Assembly (NCBI RefSeq): GCF_001039355.2
Contig: NW_019775908.1
Location: 130,656-159,261, forward strand
Length of the DNA stretch: 28,606 bases
Source: Lingula anatina
Lineage: Eukaryota; Brachiopoda; Lingulata; Lingulida; Lingulidae
Direction of reading: 5' to 3'
Shown here: positions 1-10,157 of the stretch, piece by piece
Layout of the letters: every line of letters begins with the position of its first letter
How positions within the stretch are numbered: position 1 is the first letter of the stretch
Translations under genes and position numbers: made by a program
Notes under the pieces: model-generated
The model's database searches: none
The model's input: the letters and a program-made list of their open reading frames with translations, nothing else
What the model was told of the DNA's origin: nothing

Positions 1-744
1 ACCAGACATGAATATGGTGTATGTTAAGTCTAAATGTAGATTGCATTAGTTGCGCCCTTCAGAAACAATCTTGCTGACGAAACAGGGTCAAGGTCGCAAG
101 GAAAATATGGCTGACTTACAATGCACGTGTTGAATGTGTTTTTCACGACAAGGAACAAGTTTAAGGTTTTCAAAGAAAACTACCGAATCGACACGTACAG
201 AATCATGGAGGACACGCGACACCTCATATGTACATGTATAAAGATAGTAGAAAAAAGACAAAAGTCCACGTCAGCAGTCAAAGTTATTCATGTCATGTTT
301 TACAAGTCCGTGTACTGTAAGAGGCTGTAAGTTCATTTAGACTGTTACAAGTTCAAGAGGTTATACAAGTCTAGTAAGTTGCTAGTTGATGTATATTACT
401 GCTTATTTCTTAAGTTAAATTTTGTTCTTTTAAGGTTTGTAATGCATGTATGAAAATTAAATTTATAAGAGTGATATTCAATCATATACCCCTGTCAGTA
501 TACATGCATGTAGGTCATGTAAAGAAAGTAAAGCATAGATGTTTAAGTATCTCATAAGAAACAAGATAAGAACATGTCTATTTTAAACTTTATTTGTGTA
601 ATTATACTTAACATTATTTTCATTGATACTATTTCAGAACTTATTCATTGTGGTGATTCAATAAAAGTCTCAAGAAAAGATTAAGGTGTTTGTCAAGATA
701 TTGGACACTACATCGCAGTTTAGACTTTATTTATTGGACTGAAC
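1..744. other. AT-rich stretch without a recognisable gene
   Basis: No convincing coding region is seen on either strand; the longest ORF (121-330) has no family features. A polyadenylation-type AATAAA lies at 660-665, about 85 bp before the gag-like ORF. That would suit the end of a long terminal repeat upstream of a retroelement. However, I see no convincing tRNA primer-binding site, and no second copy of this sequence elsewhere in the window, so an LTR cannot be claimed. Confidence 0.4.
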
Positions 745-1170
745 ATGGCCACTAAACCAGAATAAGAAGTGCCAAGGAGAAGTGGCAGAGAACCTGCAGC
801 ATCCACAAAAGTAAAAGAAAATTGGCAGCAGAAAGTAGATCAGAGGGATGAAAAACTAGTACAGGTGGTGAAGAGAAAAAATTCCCTCAGGGAGGCCATG
901 ATAACAGAAAATATAACTGTAGTACCAGACATACTCAAAGCACTGGACGATGCATGGAAGGGTTATACCCGCAGCCATTTAGAGCTAATAAAGGTGTATG
1001 TCACTGAAAGTATGATTGACGCCACATACGACGAGTATGAAGTAGAAGAAGAAAAATATCTCAGGGTCAAGGCAAGGGCAAAGAAATTTGAAAAGGTTCA
1101 AGATGATATTTCTTCAAGCCATGGGAGTGAATCAGAATCAGACGTACGGCACGCCAAAGCGGAAAAAATT
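745..1170 (+). pseudogene. Gag-like ORF fragment, possible BEL/Pao-type retroelement N-terminus
   Basis: From the ATG at 745 the frame reads MATKPE, meets a TAA at 763-765, and is then open until it runs into a ~20-bp repeat array near 1171 and stops at 1267-1269. The open part is highly charged and predicted helical, with many Lys, Arg and Glu, and contains the segment LREAMITENITVVPDILKAL followed by an acidic stretch around EYEVEEEKYLRV. This looks like the coiled N-terminal region of a retroelement gag protein, and BEL/Pao is the closest pattern I recall. No protease, reverse transcriptase or integrase follows. The early stop and the change into repeat DNA make it a relic. The family assignment is an inference from composition and could be wrong; an unrelated host coiled-coil exon is the main alternative. 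Confidence 0.3.
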
Positions 1171-1405
1171 GAAGACGGGAAAATTTCCTTCAAGACATCA
1201 AAAATACGTTCAAGACACAGATATTTTGTCTCAATTCATACATTTCCATCGTCTAGATTTCAAAAATAGCTTCAAATCGGAAATTTTCTTTCAAAATGAC
1301 AGAATATCAGCGCAAGATAAAATTTTAGTTCAAGACGGCAAAATCACCTTCAAGACAGCAAAATTGGCTTCAAGATTCACGTGACTCGTCAAGATTCACG
1401 TGATT
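1171..1405. repeat. Degenerate ~20-bp tandem array (CAAGA units), copy A
   Basis: Units begin at 1171 (gaagacgg), 1191, 1211, 1232, about 1252, 1273, 1292, 1313, 1331, 1351, 1371 and 1390, a step of 18-21 bp throughout. The best units read CAAGACNNCAAAATNNCCTT. The last two units carry CACGTGACT (1378-1386) and CACGTGATT (1397-1405). The array replaces the coding frame of the gag-like ORF and ends two bases before the Harbinger terminal repeat. A second array of the same type lies at 12822-12951. Confidence 0.7.
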
Positions 1406-1407
1406 GC

Positions 1408-2228
1408 ATTTCATAAAGGAGGTTTTAGTATTGAACCAGTGGTCTAGTAAAACCTGGCTTAACATCATTCTAAACCTGGTTTAGACAGGTTTGTGTTTCA
1501 TAATTGAGGTCTAAGTTTTTGATACCCGGATTATGGACTCAGACCAAGTCTAAAAATAAACCTGGTCAGACCCAGGTTTAACTCTGTAGCTTGGAAAAAA
1601 GATGGCCGACGTAGACTTGGGTGATATTCGAGCACTTAACAATTTGGACGCAAGAAGACGCCCCTGGCATCGCCGACGCATTTTTCGAGCAAGGGTTAAT
1701 TATTTTGATTTCTATGATGAACAAGATTTCAAAATCAGGTTCAGAATTTCTAAAGAAATAGCATGTGAGGTCATAGCACTGATAGAGGATCGATTAGCAC
1801 CCTATACATTGAGAAATTGCAGCATTTCACCGGAGCTACAGGTGCTAACCTTTCTGCGATACTACGCAACAGGTAGCCATCAACGTGCTCTTCAGCAGAA
1901 AAATTCTTTTTCTGCTCATTTTCACGTGCCCTTTACTTCCAAAGTTTTTTCTCATATGAGCTACACAGCTTATCTGCTTCAACGTTAGTGTGTGTCATCT
2001 ATTCATTTACGCCTACCTGATTGACACAGTTCAGTGATTTCTTTGTCTATGTAATCCTGTTACATTCAACAGGAGGTCAAAGACAAGTTAAAACTGGTTT
2101 AGCTAAACGTGGTTTTCTGGCTTTCCTACACTGTTAGTGAAATGCAATTTAGGTCTCGAGTTAGACCAGGTTTTGTTAGACTAGGTTTTAGCCTTAAACT
2201 AGGTTAAGTTAAACCTCCTTTATGAAAT
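1408..2228 (+). mobile_element. PIF/Harbinger element, internally deleted
   Basis: The ends are perfect 18-bp inverted repeats: ATTTCATAAAGGAGGTTT at 1408-1425 and its reverse complement at 2211-2228, giving an 821-bp element. Imperfect inverted sequence rich in AACCTGGTTT-like words continues inward on both sides (about 1440-1580 and 2090-2210). The element encloses the N-terminal part of a Harbinger transposase and lacks the DDE domain, so it should be non-autonomous. The three bases on each side (tgc and tgg) are not identical, so the usual 3-bp target duplication is not seen. It lies upstream of the first visible HECT exon, possibly inside an intron of that gene. Confidence 0.8.
1602..1988 (+). 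pseudogene. Truncated HARBI1-like transposase N-terminus
   Basis: The ORF starts at an ATG in good context (aaaagATGGCC) and encodes 128 aa. Residues about 29-95 match the family pattern that precedes the nuclease domain of PIF/Harbinger transposases (HARBI1-like): an aromatic-rich FDFYDEQDFKIRFR, then EVIALIEDRLAP, then ISPELQVLTFLRYYATGSHQ. After about residue 95 the similarity stops, and the tail (QQKNSFSAHFHVPF onward) looks like non-coding sequence read through to a chance stop. The DDE catalytic core, which should add some 200 residues, is missing. It lies wholly inside the 821-bp inverted-repeat element and is a deletion remnant. A working enzyme is not possible from this copy. Confidence 0.8.
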
Positions 2229-2311
2229 TGGCCGCTAATGGCTAGGGTCTACTATAACACAAAAGTCTATCTGCATTAGATAGTTACTACTGCAATCTTC
2301 ATTCTTTTCAG

Positions 2312-3993
2312 AGCTGACAATAATGAAATAAAGGCCCCCATTGCTGATCTTGTAAAAAGTCATGTTGGCAGGCTTATTCATGATGGGGATAACAGACAGA
2401 CCCTGAAAATTAGTAGGATACGGCTGTTTCGAAGTTTCATGAGATGTGTTGCCAGGGACGACCTCGAGGACACTCTCCCTATACAAGTCAAATTCTATGA
2501 TTCCATGAATACAAGGGATGATAGTGGACCACAGCGAGAGTTTATGTATCGTCTTGTAGATGATTTGTTTTCAACAAATACTGGGATTTTCCAGCAGCTT
2601 GACAACAAAAGCTACATGTTGACACACAATGCCAAAAAGCTCGAATCCTCTGAATATTATTGGGCTGGCTATGCTGTAGCAATGTGCCTAATTTTTGGAA
2701 GACCTTAAACAGCCTTTTTCACACCAGCCATGTACAGCTATGTGAGTAATGGGATTGACAAGACGGTGACAGAGATTACTGACATCCCCAATACCTCTGT
2801 GAGGCATCTTATAGAGTAGGTATGTTACTTTATAACTAATCTTTTTAATTGGAATTATTGGCTATAATGTCATAAAAATTTAGACACTAATTTCATGATT
2901 TAATGATTAAATGAATTATAATTTGCTAGACAGCCTAGGGGGCAGGCCATACGTTGTGTACATGTAGATGATCTTTGGAAATACTTACTAGGAGAGCTTA
3001 CGTCATGAACAAACTCACCGAGTTGCATAGTTTTACTATTAATAAAAATGACAGTGTAGTTTCCAAAAGTATATAACTTCAAAAGCCGTATATGAGGTTG
3101 AATATGATTTCTTTCAGATGCAAGCTGCTAAATCCACTGAAGAACTGAGGGCTACAATACAACACGTTGATGAGCTCACGTTGGAAGATGAAGCCTCACT
3201 TCTACTGGCAGCAGGCATATTCCACCTAGTGTTACCCTTCTCGAACTGCCCAATATTGTACATCAACTTACAAAATTCTATGCCATTGGTTTATACAGGT
3301 AAAGAACCCAATCCCCCCAATTATTACTGCTTTGTATAAATGTGTAATACAATGATTATGAAAACATCCTGTATTTTGTTTGTAGATCAGAGCTTGAAGA
3401 TTTCTCACGAGGACTTCAGCATTATGGAGTGGCGAATCTTATCAGAGACTTCCCCATTTCCATGAGGGATGCCTTTGTACCTCAGCCAACCACCAAGGAA
3501 CTCACATCAGATGACATCTTAGGCATGTTTCAGCCGCTTTTCACAGATGAGGGTGCCAATCAGCGACAGCGGGAGGAAGATGTTATGGACCATTGGGTCA
3601 GTTATCTAGATGATGTTGGCAAAGGTATATATTTTTACTTTTTCTCACCACATTTAATTGCACGAATAACATAGATTGATACCACAACTTTAACTGTGTT
3701 CACATGCTAATATTATTTTTGTTGCTCTTATGATTTCAGGCAAAACGGTGGTGAAACCTAAGGATATTTTGAGATTTGCTTCTGGCTTGAACTCTGTCCC
3801 ACTTATTGGATGGGGTAGCAATAACGAGCCAACACTGCAGTTTCTCTCGGATCCTCCGTCTCAACTTCCTCAAGCCAGAACATGTGGTCCCTCTATTTTG
3901 CTGCCGCTGTGGAACTACGAGTCATATGAAAGTTTCAAGCTGAGCATGGATGAAGGAATCATTAACAGTCTCCCTGCAATCCTCCTGGACTGA
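2312..3993 (+). pseudogene. HECT-domain E3 ubiquitin ligase relic (G2E3-like), four 3' exons
   Basis: Four exons can be read: 2312-2819, 3118-3298, 3386-3624 and 3740-3993, all with AG acceptors and GT donors. Together they cover most of a HECT domain, the catalytic module that takes ubiquitin from an E2 onto a cysteine. Visible landmarks are DDSGPQREFMYRLVDDLF, the YYWAGYAVAMCLIFGRP helix, and near the C-terminus LPQARTCG, which holds the expected catalytic Cys, followed by LLPLWNYESYESF. The reading frame is broken. A TAA stands at 2706-2708 inside the domain, a TAG is the last codon of the first exon (2817-2819), and a one-base loss is needed near 3220 in the second exon. Exons three and four are intact. 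N-terminal exons are not visible, and the sequence upstream is transposon-derived. It resembles the G2E3-like HECT proteins that are numerous in invertebrates. An expressed partial protein from the 3' exons cannot be excluded. Confidence 0.8.
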
Positions 3994-4365
3994 TGGAAGA
4001 ATCTACTATATGTATATTCTTTTCTTAATCACTCCCTCCAAATTTTAACTAGTCCATTGCATTCATTACAAGCTAACTGCTGAATTATCCAGTGGAATCG
4101 TATCATCCCAACTTGCCAATTCTCAAGTTAGAGTGGTCTCATTTTATATTTGGGTGCTTATATTTTCTCTATTCAGAAAATGATCTAGTTTAATATTACA
4201 CATTACAAGTACAACCAAACTGGTGAATCTCTAGTGATATAATATTATGGCTTGCCCATTCTCAAATTAACGTGAGACAGGGCGCCTAAAAATAGGGTCT
4301 CTGGGAGTCATAAATCAATTTTCAGATTCTTTCATTTTCACCTTCCTAAGTGTGTATATTTTCGG

Positions 4366-4371
4366 AATAAA
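4366..4371 (+). promoter_or_regulatory. Possible polyadenylation signal of the HECT relic
   Basis: AATAAA lies about 370 bp after the HECT stop codon. The stretch between (3994-4365) shows no coding pattern and would be the 3' UTR. Confidence 0.35.
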
Positions 4372-4590
4372 CAAGTCTAACAACCAAACTGAAAGCGTAT
4401 GAGCCTTATTTTTGCTCATTTTTATGAACAAGGTTGAAAAAAATAAAAAAATATGACCAGGTTATCTTGTAATTTAGCGCAAATTGACGCTCCTCAAACT
4501 CCGGTATCGATGTAGGAATGGAGTTGTATTTCGTATGGCATGAGACGTCAATCACTCGTTGTGCCAGCCTATATGCCCATATATGGCTGC

Positions 4591-4598
4591 TATAAATA
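4591..4598 (+). promoter_or_regulatory. TATA-box candidate for the Mutator-like element
   Basis: TATAAATA is followed by a short GC-rich segment (attcgcgcg) and lies about 210 bp upstream of the first ATG of the Mutator-like gene at 4810. No other gene starts nearby on this strand. The assignment rests on motif and position only. Confidence 0.3.
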
Positions 4599-5570
4599 GA
4601 ATTCGCGCGAAAAGTGGTCAATTCCAGTGAACTTTTAGCTCATTCGGGCTTGCCGACGCCTGACGGAAAAAGATGCATGTCAATTTCGAATCTGATTGGA
4701 TTAGCGTAGCCACGTGACCGCTTCAGGCATTTCCGTTCCTAGCAACGCCTCGAGATCGATTGCGTCATTTCTATTGTGTGAGCGACTTAGAGAACAATAA
4801 AGGTGAATAATGGTGAATATTTCACGTTTTTTAACAATGCTTAAGGTTAAAAAAGCTACGCTGAGGCGGAATAAACAACTAGCTGCAGCTAGAGAGTTAC
4901 GTAATACACAAAATGAAAGTAAAACGGGGACAGTTGAGGGAACATCACGACGGAAGATTACTCGCTGTCGTAGTAGCATTAGTAGTAGTAATTTTGACTC
5001 ATGTGTTAGCAATACTGCAGATGCTAATTCTCAATCAAACATTAGCAGGTCGATTATTGATATTGCTCAACTTATGACCTTCTGTCTGATTTTTGTGTCC
5101 TCAGTGCTCTACTGACACCCTGAGTGTAAACATAAGTGGGCAGAGCTATGGGTTCAGTAATACTTTGCAAATAAAATGTCACACCTGTCAATTCAAGAAG
5201 GAGGCATTTTCTTCTAACAGAATAGGAGGGTCTACAAGTCATAATGTTGGGTTTGAGATCAATGACCTTATGGTACTCTTTGTACATGAGTGCGGTGCAG
5301 GTTATGCAGCCCTGGAAAAATTTTCTCAGTGTCTTGGGGTATGTAATATGCATCTCAAAACATACCAAAAAACAAACAAAATAGTTTCTCAGTCACATAT
5401 AGCTGAGGGCAGCAGAGTGTTGGAAGAAGCAAGGGAGATATGGTAAGATCTGCTTACATTGAGCTTAATCCTGATCATGATCCTCACAACCCACTGGATA
5501 TAATGGTAAGTTTTGATGGCACTTGGCATAAGAGGGGGTTTACATCTAATTATGGGGTGGGAACATGCAC

Positions 5571-5575
5571 TGATG
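5571..5575. repeat. Target-site duplication TGATG, left copy
   Basis: TGATG stands directly before the left terminus CAGGGCTCGACA and again directly after the right terminus (10002-10006). Removing the element with one copy restores the Mutator reading frame through T-D-V-L-T-G, so the length of 5 bp is supported independently of the match itself. Confidence 0.85.
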
Positions 5576-5594
5576 CAGGGCTCGACATTAGCGC

Positions 5595-5669
5595 CTGTCC
5601 GCCTGTCCGGGACAGGTAAAAATTCAGTTCGGACAGGTAAAGTTGCAGGGTTGGCTGTCCGACGGACAG
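5595..5669. repeat. Left subterminal GGACAG/CTGTCC cluster
   Basis: CTGTCC occurs at 5595, 5603 and 5655, and GGACAG at 5610, 5631 and 5664. Opposed copies (5603 with 5610; 5655 with 5664) form tight hairpins. The same words recur at the right end of the element and nowhere obvious in its interior, as expected for transposase-binding repeats. Confidence 0.75.
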
Positions 5670-6208
5670 GTTATAATTTATTTTATCATTAGAAATTGGG
5701 AATAAAAATTTAAAACAAAAAACAGACCAGTTTCATTTCTTGACATCGACATCGTCTCCTGGCTCTATGGTTGTCGCGACGCACAGACATCTTCTCACGA
5801 GAAAACTCGTTAGAAGTTTTTTACTGCGTGGAATAAACTCTCGCATAATCACGGGACTTGAACATCAGTAGATGGCTTCCAGATGGTGCACATTATTGCG
5901 TCATTGCATCAGTTACTTTTGAGCATTAAAAACGATATTTTGGGATGTTTACAATTTTCGGTGGTTAAGCTAGCCAAGTTGAAGAATCGTAGTATTTCTG
6001 CAGAGGGGACAGGTGGTTGGCTTTACAAGAACGTGGCAGTAGAGGAGATAAAGACGATGACAGGTAAGGGAAACTTTGACCGCTCTCGCACCCCTGCTGG
6101 ACAAACTTTCATTTTTTGATACTTTTTAGATACATTTGGCGTTCATTTATTTGAGAGGGTACTGTGCATATAAAATAGTGAAAATGTCGCACGAATTTCG
6201 GGCTTAAA

Positions 6209-9207
6209 ATGAATTATAAAAAGCAAACGAGTATCAGTTCTTTCTTTTCCGAAACTGCTGAAGTTCCAGAAAAGAAAAAGAAAACAGAAAGTCAAGACCA
6301 GAAGAAGAAATACGAAGATAAACGTGTTAGAGGGTGGGTTTCCACATGGCCGATGAAATTCCCAGGATTGGTGAATACAGATCGGGGGATGGTGTGTACT
6401 TTCTGTAGGCAGTTCCCTGCCCTAGCTGGTGACACTGTGATGGTCACTGGATGCAAATCTTACAGGTAAAATATTTTTTTTTAAAAAACGGTGAATTATA
6501 ACAGTGTCAGTAAGAGTAGTCTTTTGCAAATTCACATGACATAATTAATGAATAAACATGAAATGTTGAGACATGTTGAAATCGATCTTATTGAATTCAG
6601 TTATGTGAATGAATGTTAGAAAATCTGAGCTGAAAAGTAAAAACAGGACAGTTGAATAATTGTTTAAGTCTACCTTTGTTATCCATGGTTATAAATAAGC
6701 AAAAACACAACCCTGCTCAGTAACATAAATAATCAAACTTAGTTCAAACAGGGTGAACACTGAACAAAAAAAAATTAATCAAAAACAAAATAATTATTGA
6801 TGTGATTTTTTTTTTTTTTTTTTTTTTTTTTGTAGAGTGGAAAGCCTTTGTGGACATTTTTCATCTCAAACACACATGCGTTGTGTGAAGGCTGCTGCAG
6901 TGCAGAAGAGGATTGAAGCTGGTCGTTGTGCTGGTCCTCTAGATCAAATTGTAAACAAACTTGGAGAGCATCACTACAGCCTCGTAAAGAAGCTGTTCAA
7001 CACAGCTTACTGTGTTGTGGTAAATGAAATGCCATTTACCACCTTTCCCAACCTCCTCAAATTACAAATTAAGAATGGGTCAGATTTGGATCAGCTCATC
7101 TCCTACCAGTCCGATAAAGCCTGTGCTCGGTGTGTATCACTGATTAATTAACTTAAGTCATCAATTTAGTATTGTATCATAATTTTTGCTTTAGTATCCA
7201 TATTAGATTAACAAATCATAACACAATGCTGCTTTGGATTTTATTTAAAATAATTACTCATTATTGCACAGTTTGTCAGTGTGAGCATATTTGTCCAAAT
7301 AATCTTGACTTTTTCATAATATTATTATAAAATTTTATCAAATTTTATTATGTTAATTGTACCCTGGTAATTGGTTTTATGTGAGACTAGATTGTTTTAT
7401 TATTTATTTTTATAGACTAGTGTGTGTAGATTGTCTTTAAAATGTATATTTTTTTTCACATATCTTTGTTTAAATTCATAAGTGCTTGTTTTTAGGTAGT
7501 TTACTGGAATCGATATTTCATTGAATTTAAAACAAAATTATTATTATTACTTATTATTTTTTTCATTTCAGCTTTACTAGCTTCATAGCTGCAGCAGTAA
7601 ATGAGCCTATACAAAAAGCCCTCAGTGAAGCCAAAGCCCTGTCAATAATATTCGACGGAGCAACGGATACTAGTGTTGCTGAAGTGGAAATAGTGTATTG
7701 TAGAATTGTGGTTGACGGCAGGCCAAAGGAGTACTTTGTTGGGCTTCAGGACCTACAGCATGCTCACAGTGAAGGGGTTGTCCAGGCCTTGGATAGAGCC
7801 ATGAGGCAGTTTGGATGTGATGACTGGCTTCAGAAACTAGTGGGCACTGGATCAGATGGAGCCTCTGTAAATGTAGGTGCCAATAATAGTGTACGTACCA
7901 GACTTCAGAATGGCAGGCCATATGTCGTGAACACCCATTGTGTTGCACACCGTCTAGAGTTGGGTGCACTGCAGGCAATAAAGAACAATCCCATGCTCCA
8001 AACTCTGGAGGAGATGTTTAAGCTCCTGCACAAGCACTATCACTATAGTCCCAAGGCCTTGAGGGAGTTGGGTCAAATTGCAGATATGATGGAGGAGCGT
8101 ATTATAAAACCAACCAGACTGCAAGGAACACGGTGGCTTCCACACATCATGCAAGCATCAAAGGCTCTCATGAATGGGTATGGACCCATATTGGCTCATT
8201 TTGAGCATGTTTCCCAAGCAGCCCCTGGTCAGACCACAGCAGAAGTAAAGGGACGAGCCACTTACCTAGCCAAGAAACTGAAGGATTGGCGTGTGATTCG
8301 ATTTATGGCTTTTTTTCAAGATTTGTTGGAGATAGTCAGTGGCCTGAGTTTAAAGTTTCAACAGAGCTCTATGACATGCCTGGATTTTTTGGATGCCTTG
8401 GAAGCAGCAAATCTGCAACTGGTTGAGCTTGGTCAGGGTCCTGGGCAGCATTTCAGTGCATTCCAGAATGCAGTTGTTGCCAATGATGAAGGAGACCACT
8501 TTTACAGGGGAGCAAAGCTCACACATGTTGATGTTCAGCAGCTGTATAATTTTGGAGACGTGATTGATTCAGTCCAGGAGCGGATAAATGGCAGGCTAGA
8601 TAACAAAGACAATATATTATGTCTTGCTCGGGTGTTTGACACTCGTGACTGGCCTAACACCAGGGTTGACTTGGCCACATATGGAAATAACAATATTGAA
8701 TCATTGTCTGTCCATTTTGCTCAAGTGCTGGATCGTCTGCATTGTAACAGAGACCAGCTTAGACCTCAATGGCTGGAGGCGAAGGCTCATCTAGGCCACA
8801 GGCTGATAGCAAATAGGATCCAGCGGCCTACTATACAAGATCTCTTCCAAGATCGTGACAGGTTTAGCCACCTACTCATCCTTGTTGATATATGTCTCAC
8901 TCTGCCAGTATCATCAGCAATCTGTGAGAGAGGTTTTTCTGCTGTGAAGCGGATTAAGTCAGATTGGCGCTCTTCTTTGTCCACTCAAATGCTGAATCAT
9001 CTTTTGGCCATTTCCATTGAGGGTCCTAGTCTGGAGGATTATGATGCCGAGAGGGCTGTTCACCTCTGGTGGACTAGGGGACAGAGAACCAGGAGACCAC
9101 AGTTTGAAGCTGCTGCTGATCACGTTGCACCTGGTGATCAGGATGGGGAGGACCAACTTCTCAACTTTTTCCTTCAGCATAACCATCTACAACTAGCTGG
9201 ACAGTAA
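6209..9207 (+). CDS. hAT transposase with C17orf113/ZNF862-type zinc finger, intact, three exons
   Basis: Coding exons are 6209-6465, 6836-7129 and 7572-9207, giving 2187 nt and 728 aa with every junction in phase and no internal stop. The N-terminus MNYKKQTSISSFFSE is typical of this group and is followed by a Lys-rich nuclear-localisation-like stretch. A modified TTF/BED-like zinc finger spans roughly residues 40-105, with C63, C66, H93, H99 and C102 as possible ligands. The catalytic fold starts at FDGATD (D212); the second Asp lies in GTGSDGAS (D279) and the CVAH motif follows (C307, H310). A conserved GTRW comes later. The C-terminal hAT dimerisation region (about 620-690) reads LPVSSAICERGFSAVKRIKS. 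The protein should cut and paste its own element by binding the terminal and subterminal repeats. A domesticated host gene is the alternative, but the terminal repeats and target duplication argue for a transposon. Confidence 0.9.
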
Positions 9208-9913
9208 ATTTCCTCAGACATGATGATGTATAATTGTTAAGGCCAGTTATGTGTTACTGTGATCCATGTATCTAACAAAGTAACAGACATTTAGATTGAT
9301 CTTAATTAAGTCCAAATATATTGTACACTTTTAGTGATTCAATGACTGTGTTGTTAATTGTAAATAGAATGTAAATTTTTTTAATAGAATGACTGGACTT
9401 TTTCTCATTCATTAGATTCCACTTTTTACACTATGCTTGCAGTGCTGTTAGTTTGTTTTGTAAACTGTTATTATTCAAGATGTTAATAATATGTTATGCC
9501 TGAGTCAGTGGGAAATGAGGTGGCATGAGCCTCATGATCGTCATTGCTTTTTCATTTTAGACTGTTCAATGTTGGCTGTGCCAGAACTTCAATTTTTTGT
9601 GGTTATCCCTGCTGCCTCCCTTTTCAATTTAACTATGTTCATAGTTGCCTGAGTAAGGAAATAAAGAACTATGATGTTTTATAAATAAATGCTGTCACAA
9701 TAATTTCTGAAGTTATTTGTTACAGAAACCAACAATTCATATATGGTATAAAAAGTATTTTTTGTCATTGAGTTAAGCTAGTTTTATTTCTTCATTTACA
9801 TTCTGTAAATTAAATACACTCCAGTTTTTGGCTTGTAAAGATGTATTCATTATTGGCCTTTATACAAAAGTTCACCGAGAGTTATAAATGGGATTTTTTA
9901 AAATTATTATTTT

Positions 9914-9972
9914 GGACAGCTTGGATAAAAATTCGGACAGGTCAAATATATGACCACCTGTCCGAAGGACAG
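9914..9972. repeat. Right subterminal GGACAG/CTGTCC cluster
   Basis: GGACAG occurs at 9914, 9935 and 9967, and CTGTCC at 9958. A near-perfect hairpin is formed by gaccacctgtcc and ggacaggtggtc (9952-9979). It mirrors the left cluster of the same hAT element. Confidence 0.75.
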
Positions 9973-10001
9973 GTGGTCATAAAAGTTAGTGTCTAGCCCT
10001 G

Positions 10002-10006
10002 TGATG
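10002..10006. repeat. Target-site duplication TGATG, right copy
   Basis: This is the second copy of the 5-bp duplication flanking the hAT element. The interrupted Mutator frame resumes at 10007. Confidence 0.85.
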
Positions 10007-10157
10007 TCCTCACAGGATATGTAATCGATTATGAAGTGCTCTCAAAGTACTGTCATGCATGTGCCATTAGTGAAAATAAATTGAAAACAAAGGTAATAAC
10101 CCAACAGCAGTTTGATGAATGGATGGAAGAGCATGTAGAAGATGACCAGTGCTCGAA

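Larger units (their letters stand above)
5576..10001 (+). mobile_element. Complete hAT-superfamily transposon, 4426 bp
   Basis: The left end reads CAGGGCTCGACATTAGCG and the reverse complement of the right end reads CAGGGCTAGACACTAACT, an imperfect terminal inverted repeat. Just inside are clustered copies of GGACAG/CTGTCC: six at 5595-5669 and four at 9914-9972, arranged partly as small hairpins. They are likely transposase-binding subterminal repeats, as in other hAT elements. The element carries one intact three-exon transposase gene and two AATAAA signals (9660-9665 and about 9685). It sits inside a Mutator-like transposase gene and is flanked by TGATG on both sides. Typical hAT elements make 8-bp duplications; 5-bp groups have also been described. 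Near-complete structure and an intact ORF suggest a young, possibly active copy. Confidence 0.9.

Noticed and set aside
1-760. Long terminal repeat before the gag-like ORF
   Set aside because: AATAAA and position fit, but there is no recognisable primer-binding site, no matching second LTR and no pol gene in the window.
1171-1405. CAAGA arrays as CRISPR-like repeats
   Set aside because: The units are contiguous and degenerate with no separate spacers, and the window is an animal genome with introns.
5093-5446. A separate small zinc-ribbon gene
   Set aside because: The CPQC/CHTC segment is the zinc ribbon of the same Mutator transposase, displaced by frameshifts; it starts without an ATG.
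5883-6119. A 78-aa ORF upstream of the hAT transposase
   Set aside because: It has no family features and lies where the 5' UTR of the transposase would be.
7670-8984. Minus-strand ORFs opposite the hAT transposase
   Set aside because: They are shadows of the sense coding frame, with no recognisable domains and no splice logic.
5568-10009. An 8-bp target duplication for the large hAT element
   Set aside because: Flanking octamers (cactgatg and tgatgtcc) do not match; only TGATG is shared, and 5 bp alone restores the Mutator frame.
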